From Alphaproteobacteria bacterium (GTDB taxonomy: Bacteria; Pseudomonadota; Alphaproteobacteria; Caulobacterales; Maricaulaceae): a DNA stretch of 22,254 nt. The notes under the pieces are model-generated. The model had not been told where the DNA came from and ran no database searches. It saw only the letters and a list, made by a program, of their open reading frames with translations. The stretch is from assembly GCA_030428405.1 (NCBI GenBank), contig JAUIEH010000004.1:1-22254 (forward strand). Direction: 5' to 3'. Below, one piece after another: positions 1 to 5,358 of the stretch. Position 1 is the first letter of the stretch. The number at the start of each line of letters is the position of its first letter. A program made the position numbers and the translations under genes.

Positions 1-254
1 GATGGCGGTCATGGTCAGGCGCGGTCTTTCCAATATGAACTCAGGCAATCTGATAGCCGCTCGCCGAAGCCCGACGCAAACCATTCGCGCCGCGCGCTTT
101 TGCTCCCATCGGACCTGAGTATCGCTCAGAGGGCGCGGGGGCGGACAGGCGAGCGCAGCCGGCGGTGCTCGCTTCGTTTTTTGCTCTTACTCGACGCAGG
201 CGAAGGGCGGGCTATAGTTGCTTTCGCAGCGTGGATGAGAGTGCGGAGGGGGAC

Positions 255-860
255 ATGCTCGCAGCGGTCATGATCGAATGGCTCACGATTCAATCGGGCG
301 CGCTCGCGCTCAGCATCGCCGTGTTCGCCTTTGTCGCGCTCATCGCCGTGCGCGACTTCTTCATGGCGAGCGAGCAGGTTTCGACCTCGGTGAAGGCCGC
401 TAACGACGAGCGCGCCGCGCTCAAAAGCATTGGCTATAACGACAAGGAGCAGATAGCGCTCAAGGAGCAGCATCTAAACATTCTCGACCAGAAGGCGACC
501 GCGCTCCTGATCTTCTCGCTCTCTTATGTCGGCATCAATATCGGTTTCATTCAGTATGCGGCCATCGCGGCGCAGGGCGGCGCCTCTTACATCTTCGGCG
601 TGGTCACGCTGACGACGGCGGCCTTCGCCTCGACCTGGCTGTTTTTGCGTCTCGTCGTGGTGAAGTGGCAGGACTATTCCTCCGCCGCCGACGAGGTCCA
701 TGGCGAGGCGCGCGCGGTGGTGTGTGACCTGACGATCGCCAAGGCGCGCCGGACCATCGCCTTGCGCCGGGTGCGCTCGATGTATGTGTTTTCGATCGGC
801 TCGTTCTTCGCGATGGTTTTGACGCGCTATCTGCCCGTCGCGGTCGACGCGCTCACCTAA
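255..860 (+). CDS. Four-helix inner-membrane protein, PycTM-like
   Basis: This 201-residue membrane protein is unassigned. The ATG at 255 is chosen because GGAGGGGG lies just upstream; an in-frame ATG at 165 would add 30 Arg-rich residues and has no such site. Hydrophobic segments are visible near residues 16-34, 82-105, 111-135 and 175-198. A charged helical stretch (about 40-80) ends in the motif LNILDQKATALL, entering the second helix. The D-x-KA-x-x-LL pattern before a helix pair, with a cytoplasmic helical linker, resembles the membrane effector domain of Pycsar anti-phage systems (PycTM). No nucleotide cyclase gene is adjacent, so this is a resemblance and not an assignment. It could equally be a housekeeping membrane protein of this lineage. 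It converges with the LOG gene, overlapping its 3' end by four bases. Confidence 0.75.
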   Translation: MLAAVMIEWLTIQSGALALSIAVFAFVALIAVRDFFMASEQVSTSVKAANDERAALKSIGYNDKEQIALKEQHLNILDQKATALLIFSLSYVGINIGFIQYAAIAAQGGASYIFGVVTLTTAAFASTWLFLRLVVVKWQDYSSAADEVHGEARAVVCDLTIAKARRTIALRRVRSMYVFSIGSFFAMVLTRYLPVAVDALT

Positions 861-1429
861 GCGCGCGCGCCTTCAAACAGATTGGCGGCGAGTTCATCGA
901 GCGTCTTTGACTCGACGATGACGCTGCGCTGTTTGTCGGTGGCGAATTTCTCCGCCTGCATCGCGCTCGCCGCATCCAGAAGCGGCGACCAATAATCCTC
1001 GATATTGAGGAGGTGGATCTTCTTGCCGCTTTGTTCGTGGTGGATCCATTCCAGCGTCAGGAACATCTCCGCCGTCGTGCCGAAGCCGCCGGGCAGGACG
1101 AGAAAATCGTCCGACATGCGGATCATGTCGCCGATGCGGCTGGCGACGTCGTTGGAGCGCACCAGCTCCTCGGCCCGACGCGGCCGGTCGTTCTTCGCCC
1201 GCCACTCATCCTCGCGCGCCAGGATGACGCCGGGCACGACCGCGGTGGTCTTGGCGCCGGCCTGACGGGCGGCCTCTGCGACCTGATACATCAGACCGAA
1301 CGGCGCCCCGCCATAGACGAGCTCAGCCCCGCTCTCGCCGATCATCCGGCCGACGGCTGCGGCGATATCGAACCATTGCGCGCTCTCGCCTTTGCGGCTG
1401 CCGCAGAAAACGCAGATTTTTCGACTCAT
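857..1429 (-). CDS. LOG family protein (cytokinin riboside 5'-monophosphate phosphoribohydrolase)
   Basis: This 190-residue cytosolic enzyme belongs to the LOG / TIGR00730 Rossmann-fold family, long mislabelled lysine decarboxylase. Characterised members hydrolyse nucleoside 5'-monophosphates, classically cytokinin ribotides, releasing the base and ribose 5-phosphate. The N terminus has the typical ICVFCGSRKG strand-loop (residues 5-14). The hallmark PGGFGTTAE (113-121) contains the nucleotide-binding PGGxGT and the catalytic Glu, and EW with a His follows as in the family. The length is usual for the short form. The start at 1429 fits family starts of the MxxICVFCGS type; the upstream ribosome site is weak (AAGAGCGG). 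It is followed at some distance on the same strand by unrelated small genes. The bacterial substrate is unproven and may be a generic purine ribotide. Confidence 0.93.
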   Translation of the reverse strand: MSRKICVFCGSRKGESAQWFDIAAAVGRMIGESGAELVYGGAPFGLMYQVAEAARQAGAKTTAVVPGVILAREDEWRAKNDRPRRAEELVRSNDVASRIGDMIRMSDDFLVLPGGFGTTAEMFLTLEWIHHEQSGKKIHLLNIEDYWSPLLDAASAMQAEKFATDKQRSVIVESKTLDELAANLFEGARA

Positions 1430-1522
1430 CCAGCCGCTCTTAAAGTGAAACAGGGCGCGAAGTTAGAGCGCGCCGCCGCCGCGATGCACGTCTTTTTGCA
1501 CCTGCGAGCGCGCCTCGCCAGT

Positions 1523-1951
1523 CTAGCGCAGACGCGGCGTGCGAGGATAATCGCTCAGCCTGACCGCGACGCGGCGGTTCAGCTCATTGCGCGGCCCCCA
1601 ATAGAAGCGCCGGAACCGGTTGATCAGCACGACCCGGCAGTCCGGCCGCGCCGCGCGCGCAAACGCCACGGCGTCGGCGTCATCGCGCGCCGCAAACGGG
1701 ATGGCCGAGCGCCCCGCAAAGCCGCGCAACAGACCGCCCGCATCGGTCGAGACCGTGTCGCGCCGCGCATCCGTGCAATCGGCGTAAGCGACCTCATAGC
1801 GGCCTTCGAGCCCGATCCGGCTCTGCAGCTCGAGCGCCAGATCGCGACGCAGCTCAGCAGGGCGCAAGAACTGCGCGCCGATCGCCAGCAACGCGACAGC
1901 GGCAAGGAGCGGCAGGGCCGCTTCCTTCGGCAATTCGATCCTGTGCGCCAT
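1523..1951 (-). CDS. Hypothetical single-pass membrane protein
   Basis: I do not recognise this 142-residue protein. It has a short charged N terminus, one hydrophobic helix (about residues 12-30, ALPLLAAVALLAIGAQFL) and a soluble, Arg-rich remainder that should face the periplasm. Two cysteines, in DCTDARRD and RPDCRVVLINRF, could form a disulfide there. The C terminus is unusually rich in aromatic and basic residues (RRFYWGPRNELNRR). The start is well supported by AGGGGAG eight bases upstream of the ATG. The gene lies about 90 bases upstream of the LOG gene on the same strand, with no functional hint from that position. Codon use and GC content match the neighbours, so it is probably a lineage-specific core gene. 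Confidence 0.7.
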   Translation of the reverse strand: MAHRIELPKEAALPLLAAVALLAIGAQFLRPAELRRDLALELQSRIGLEGRYEVAYADCTDARRDTVSTDAGGLLRGFAGRSAIPFAARDDADAVAFARAARPDCRVVLINRFRRFYWGPRNELNRRVAVRLSDYPRTPRLR

Positions 1952-2045
1952 CGCCCGCGCTCCCCTGGTTCGCGCCGCTCAACCTAGCCGCGCGGGCCTT
2001 GAGATCGCGTGAACATGGGCGCGGGCGGGGATGCGCCGCGAACCA

Positions 2046-2375
2046 TCAATCGCGGCTGAGCGCGTAGCTTTCGTCGAGCCATTTCTCCCAGAGCTTTTTC
2101 GGCATCGGCTCCTCGGCGGAAAACCGGGCCGTGACCCATGGCCCGGATCCGACCTGGAAATTCCTGGGCTCGGCGGCCGCCAGCTTTTCGGCCTGGCCGC
2201 GCGAGGCGTCGAGCTTGAACATCGCCTTGAACCGCCCGCCTTGTTCGCCGACGAACAAAAACGCCTTCTTGCCGGTCTTGAACGAGGATTGCGTGCACGA
2301 CGTTCCTTCGTCGACGCCCGGATAAGCGGCGGCTTTTTCGCGCATGGGCAGAGTGGGGTCTGTCGCGGCGTCCAT
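2046..2375 (-). CDS. MmcQ/YjbR family protein
   Basis: This 109-residue protein fits the MmcQ/YjbR-like DNA-binding fold family (PF04237), small proteins of uncertain role. Family features visible are the FKTGKKAFLFVG strand pair (about 32-43), FKAMFKLDASRG (about 48-59), a QVGSGPWVTARF segment (about 74-85), and the closing helix KLWEKWLDESYAL typical of the family C terminus. The length is usual. The ATG at 2375 is preceded by GAGGAAG at a good spacing. Just upstream lies the tandem palindromic array at 2433-2700. A double-wing fold resembling DNA-binding proteins is known for the family, but nucleic-acid binding is not established for most members. Confidence 0.88.
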   Translation of the reverse strand: MDAATDPTLPMREKAAAYPGVDEGTSCTQSSFKTGKKAFLFVGEQGGRFKAMFKLDASRGQAEKLAAAEPRNFQVGSGPWVTARFSAEEPMPKKLWEKWLDESYALSRD

Positions 2376-2432
2376 GACGCTTCCTCGACTTGGTCAGGCA
2401 AGACGGCAAGCATAACACAGCTCCACGCCCCC

Positions 2433-2700
2433 GCGCTCAAGCAGCGAGCGAATAGCGAGCGATAGCGCAAAGCAAGACCAGCGCTCAAGCAGCGAGGCGG
2501 ATGCCGAGCGTTAGCGCGAAGCAAAGACAGCGCTCAAGCAGCGAGGCGGATGCCGAGCGTTAGCGCAAGCCAAGAACAACGCTCAAGCAGCGAGGCGCAT
2601 GCCGAGCGTTAGCGCAAGCCAAGAACAGCGCTCAAGCAGCGAGCGGATAGCGAGCGTTAGCGCGACGCAAGACCACCGAGCGTTAGCGCGAAGAGAGACC
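2433..2700. repeat. Tandem array of five 48-49 bp palindromic units plus a partial sixth
   Basis: Five units start at about 2433, 2481, 2530, 2579 and 2628, with lengths of 48, 49, 49, 49 and 48 bp. A partial copy of the unit's second half follows at 2676-2700. Each full unit opens with GCGCTCAAGCAGCGAG (fourth copy: first base A), has a variable middle (GCGGATGC or CGGATAG types), then (C)GAGCGTTAGCGC and a purine-rich linker such as GAAGCAAAGACA. Unit ends GCGCT and AGCGC are complementary, as are CGCTC and GAGCG inside, so two alternative 5-bp stems are possible. Outer units (1 and 5) share one middle type and inner units (2-4) another. There are no unique spacers, so this is not CRISPR. 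It fills the 327-base gap between two minus-strand genes, where I see no ORF. Confidence 0.92.
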
Positions 2701-2702
2701 TA

Positions 2703-3353
2703 CTATCCGCTGTCGAACCAAGCCGCTTCTCGCAGCGCCTGGTCGGCGGCGGCTTGGACGGCCCAGTCGCCCATCATCTGGCGGCGTTTGGGCGGGCGGG
2801 CGAGGGCGCGCGCTTTGTCGGGGCGCGCGGCGAGCCGGCGCGCGAGCCTGCGGGCGACGGGCGCAGGATCGGCGATGACGCGGATCAGCGCCTCGAGACG
2901 CTCGGCCGCCGGCCAGCAGTCGAACTCATCGCGCCTTATGGTTTGTGTACGCGCTTTATCGGTCCGAGAGCGCGGCGCAGCGGCGCGCGCGCTGATCTGA
3001 AACGCCACGCGCCAGCGCGTGGAGTCATCTTTATCCTGAGCGATGAGCCGGCGTTTTCGCACACGCGCGCGCGGCGGACGCGCCGCAACAGGCGCAAGCC
3101 GCATCTCGGCGGCGAGAATGACGAGCAGACGGCGCGCCAGAGCCTCGATCGGCCGCAGCCAGTCATAAAACTCGGCCCGCGCGCGCGGCGTCAAGAACCC
3201 CTCGGCGACCAGAGCAACCGGCCCGCCAAACAGCGCTATCGCACAGTCCAGCCAATGCCGCGCAGCCTCCCACAGCGCGGCCGGACGCGTGTCCTCGGCG
3301 TGCTTGGCGCTAGTGTGCGGATGCTCAGCGGCGTGGCTCATGTGGAGGAGCAT
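2703..3353 (-). CDS. Hypothetical Arg/Ala-rich protein
   Basis: This 216-residue protein has no domain I can name. The middle has an amphipathic helical stretch (FYDWLRPIEALARRLLVILAAE, about 62-83), then a very basic linker (PPRARVRKRRL). A second helical part follows, with WPAAERLEALIRVIADP and ARRLARRL, and the end is rich in Trp and Ala. The first 25 residues are His-rich. The pattern of conserved-looking helices separated by basic linkers suggests a real, lineage-restricted soluble protein. The start is uncertain: ATG at 3353 and ATG at 3341 both lack a clear ribosome site. Its stop codon abuts the tandem repeat array. High GC inflates open frames here, so it remains possible that only part of this frame is coding. 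Confidence 0.6.
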   Translation of the reverse strand: MLLHMSHAAEHPHTSAKHAEDTRPAALWEAARHWLDCAIALFGGPVALVAEGFLTPRARAEFYDWLRPIEALARRLLVILAAEMRLAPVAARPPRARVRKRRLIAQDKDDSTRWRVAFQISARAAAPRSRTDKARTQTIRRDEFDCWPAAERLEALIRVIADPAPVARRLARRLAARPDKARALARPPKRRQMMGDWAVQAAADQALREAAWFDSG

Positions 3354-3400
3354 AAACGCTGACGAGGTGGGGGCGGATAAGGGGGGCTGCGATTTACTCT

Positions 3401-3556
3401 CTCACGCACCCACTTGTCGTCATCCCGGAACGCGCGTCAGCGCGTATCCGGGACCTACCGGAGCTCGTCACGATATGCTCCGCTACTACGGATAATCGCA
3501 AAGCACAGTAGGTCCCGGCTCTCGCTTCGCTCGGCCGGGATGACGACAAGTGGGCT
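3401..3556. repeat. Upstream BIME-like element: two inverted REP hairpins
   Basis: A pair of hairpins faces each other. The left arm begins CTCACGCACC and runs through CTTGTCGTCATCCCGG into a hairpin at 3424-3452 with an ACGCGCGTCAGCGCG core. The right arm is a hairpin at 3514-3539 (CCCGGC...GCCGGG, core CTCGCTTCGCTCG). It ends GGGATGACGACAAGTGGG, the reverse complement of the left arm's entry sequence. The middle contains CTACTACGG...CAGTAG, a weaker stem. The arms have different hairpin interiors (here called A left, B right). The TCATCCCGG...CCGGGA form is typical of REP-like intergenic repeats in alphaproteobacteria. The element ends about 22 bases before the GIY-YIG start codon. Confidence 0.9.
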
Positions 3557-3578
3557 GGTTGAGTTTAGAGTTGCGACC

Positions 3579-3896
3579 ATGAGCGCGCCTGATCTGTACT
3601 TCGTCTACATTCTCGCCAATCGGCCGCGTGGCGCGATTTATGTCGGCGTCACGAACGAACTCGTCCGTCGTGTGAGCGAGCACCGCCAATTGCTCGTCGC
3701 CGGTCATACGAAGAAATATGTCATTACACAGCTTGTCTGGTTCGAAGCGCATGACTCGATTGAAGCCGCGATTGCGCGCGAGAAGCGGCTCAAGCGCTGG
3801 AGGCGCGCCTGGAAGAACGAGTTGATCGAAGAGATGAACCCGACCTGGCGCGACTTGTGGTTTGATTTGGTCGATCAGGACGAGGCGCAGGCGTAG
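3579..3896 (+). CDS. GIY-YIG superfamily nuclease, small YhbQ/UPF0213 type
   Basis: This is a 105-residue single-domain GIY-YIG protein. The catalytic core is visible. FVYIL (residues 8-12) stands for GIY, and IYVGVT (20-25) stands for YIG. R30/R31 and H35 sit in the conserved helix (LVRRVSEH), and Glu68 in AIAREKRLKRW is the metal-binding Glu position. The end is basic and Trp-rich (KRWRRAWKNEL, PTWRDLWFD), as in this subfamily. The start at 3579 (MSAPDLYFVY) matches the usual subfamily start; upstream in-frame codons would translate the repeat. The ribosome site is weak. The family folds as the nuclease domain of UvrC and of homing endonucleases, but physiological roles of the small stand-alone members are mostly unknown. 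REP-type hairpin pairs immediately flank the gene, suggesting a link between nuclease and repeats. Confidence 0.93.
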   Translation: MSAPDLYFVYILANRPRGAIYVGVTNELVRRVSEHRQLLVAGHTKKYVITQLVWFEAHDSIEAAIAREKRLKRWRRAWKNELIEEMNPTWRDLWFDLVDQDEAQA

Positions 3897-3902
3897 CGAA
3901 TT

Positions 3903-4045
3903 CTCACGCACCCCTTGTCGTCATCCCGGCCGCAGCGGAGCGGAGAGCCGGGACCTACCAGCGTTTGCCGTGTTCGCTCTATCGCTACGGCAAATTGCGA
4001 AACGCCGTAGTTTCCGGATATGCGCTGACGCGCGTTTGGGGATGA
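3903..4045. repeat. Downstream BIME-like element: REP hairpins with arms exchanged
   Basis: This element starts only six bases after the nuclease stop codon, with the same CTCACGCACC...CTTGTCGTCATCCCGG entry as the upstream element (one base shorter). Its left hairpin at 3925-3952 carries the B-type interior (CGCAGCGGAGCGGAGA). Its right arm at about 4008-4043 is an inverted A-type arm (TATGCGCTGACGCGCGT). I count 33 of 38 matches between the reverse complement of that arm and the left arm of the upstream element. The centre holds a perfect 7-bp stem, CTACGGC...GCCGTAG. The two elements therefore bracket the gene as A-B' and B-A'. The entry sequence is lost after GGGGATGA on the right side. 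Confidence 0.88.
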
Positions 4046-4185
4046 ACAGCAATATTAATGCGCTTAGCGACGAGCGATAGTTCGTCCGTCGCCATCCAGA
4101 TCGATACAAGCATACCGTCCGGGCCTCTTTTCATGCTCGTTCAGTATTTTACGGGTTTAAGTCGCTAACGCATCAACAATTTGAC

Positions 4186-5244
4186 ATGATAAACCGAATT
4201 CGCATCAGATCAACTATACCTAATGTAGCACCGCTACCGAGCGATCGGGATGTTTCGTTCAACACCAGAGCGAGTTTTACGATGACGACTAAGTCTGTGC
4301 CAACTCTAGGCATATTTTCACCATTATTTTGGGCGATCGCTACATTCGGAATATCTCTGTTTGCAGTTATTGTAACAGTTCTTACGCCATTTATATTTGA
4401 TTATGTTTCCCAACCGCCTGAGCGGCTGCAATACCACTACGCTGTCGGGCCAATTGTCCCATCAGAAGCGGGCAATCAAGCGACCGCATACATCGAAATA
4501 GAGAACACGGGTAGACGCCGCTTAAGCGACGTCGTTATTTCACTGAGTGATGAAATTGTTGTTTCGCATTACAGCGTTCAAAATTTGGGTGTCGATTACT
4601 CTCTAGATGGAGTGGGAGAAGAGTTTGCAATAAGAATACAATATCTATTGCCGGGAGAGTCGGTCGACATTTATGTCAATATCGTAACTAGTCTCCCTGA
4701 ATTAGATGGTAGTATTTTTGTAAGAAGTGCTGAGGCGCGAGGGGCGATCGCGTCAGCTGCAACCGATGAGGAAAATACAATCGTACAGATCATTTCGGGG
4801 GTGTTATCAGTTTTGCTAGCCGGCATAGTGATATCAATAAGGGTTGGTCTAAGAATACACGATCGAAATTGGATTCTGACTCTTATTGGCGCTAAATCTT
4901 TGAGTTGGAAAGTGATAGGCTTATTGTATAGCAGGACGGAGATGACGTTTCGTGCGTTTTCGGAGTTGATTTTGATGGCGGTTTCTCAACAAAATGGAGA
5001 TAAAATTAAGCGGGCAATATTTGCGCACGAAAGTCTCTTTCTAGTACATCGAATCCAAAGAGATAGCAGGGAAATAATAACAACTAACTACCTCTATTTA
5101 TGCCGAGAGGCTAACCTTCCAGATAGGCTGGGCGATTTGGATCGTATAAGAAAGAAAATTTCCGATGATGCTGAGCTAAAAATCGTAATAGATGCCATAT
5201 TCGACGGGAAAAGTTCCGAGGAAATATTAGAAATGTTTGAGTGA
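4186..5244 (+). CDS. AT-rich two-helix membrane protein of unknown function
   Basis: I do not recognise this 352-residue protein. If translated from 4186, a first membrane helix lies at about 44-70. A predicted extracytoplasmic domain follows (about 71-198), containing AYIEIENTGRRRLSDVVISL, which looks like a beta-sandwich (CARDB/Ig-like) strand pair. A second helix (about 199-220) and a 130-residue helical cytoplasmic tail complete it. ATG 4282 (MTTKSVPTLG) is an alternative start that places the first helix near the N terminus; neither start has a strong ribosome site. Base composition is strikingly low in GC (for example 23 of 60 bases in 4321-4380) and codons such as ATA, TTA and AGA are common, unlike every neighbour. 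That points to horizontal acquisition. The tail may be a signalling or effector part, but nothing shows this directly. Confidence 0.85.
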   Translation: MINRIRIRSTIPNVAPLPSDRDVSFNTRASFTMTTKSVPTLGIFSPLFWAIATFGISLFAVIVTVLTPFIFDYVSQPPERLQYHYAVGPIVPSEAGNQATAYIEIENTGRRRLSDVVISLSDEIVVSHYSVQNLGVDYSLDGVGEEFAIRIQYLLPGESVDIYVNIVTSLPELDGSIFVRSAEARGAIASAATDEENTIVQIISGVLSVLLAGIVISIRVGLRIHDRNWILTLIGAKSLSWKVIGLLYSRTEMTFRAFSELILMAVSQQNGDKIKRAIFAHESLFLVHRIQRDSREIITTNYLYLCREANLPDRLGDLDRIRKKISDDAELKIVIDAIFDGKSSEEILEMFE

Positions 5245-5341
5245 GACGTTGTGCTGTGAATCGAGCGGCACCCTAATCGTGAAGTAAAGCACTATCCTGG
5301 AATGGATTGATTTGAAAGTGTATGATTGTAACTTGCGGTGC

Positions 5342-5358
5342 CGCCCGAGTGCGGGGCG
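5342..5358 (-). terminator. Possible terminator hairpin behind uvrB
   Basis: A GC-rich stem (CGCCC / GGGCG, seven-base loop) sits immediately downstream of the uvrB stop codon, between convergent genes. There is no T-tract. An 8-bp inverted repeat (GCGGCACC at 5265-5272, GGTGCCGC at 5337-5344) overlaps it. The assignment is weak. Confidence 0.3.

Noticed and set aside
1..164. A minus-strand ATG at 10-12 with GGAAAG-type sequence upstream could be the start of a gene leaving the window on the left.
   Set aside because: Only four codons are visible, so nothing can be supported; the rest of 1-254 shows no convincing gene or RNA.
1013..1987. Long plus-strand open frame opposite the LOG gene and the one-helix membrane protein.
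   Set aside because: Antisense to a well-supported LOG enzyme; its Arg/Ala/Asp-rich translation is typical of GC-rich antisense frames.
1979..2524. Open frames crossing the tandem repeats and the MmcQ/YjbR gene.
   Set aside because: They are shadows of the real gene in another frame; composition is Arg/Pro/Ser-rich and they run into the repeats.
2433..2700. CRISPR array.
   Set aside because: The units are directly abutting and similar along their whole length, with no unique spacers.
3414..3578. Upstream extension of the GIY-YIG reading frame.
   Set aside because: It would translate the REP hairpins; the family start matches ATG 3579.
4181..4220. TTGACA at 4181-4186 as a -35 box for the AT-rich gene.
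   Set aside because: No acceptable -10 box at the right distance; it also overlaps one candidate start codon.
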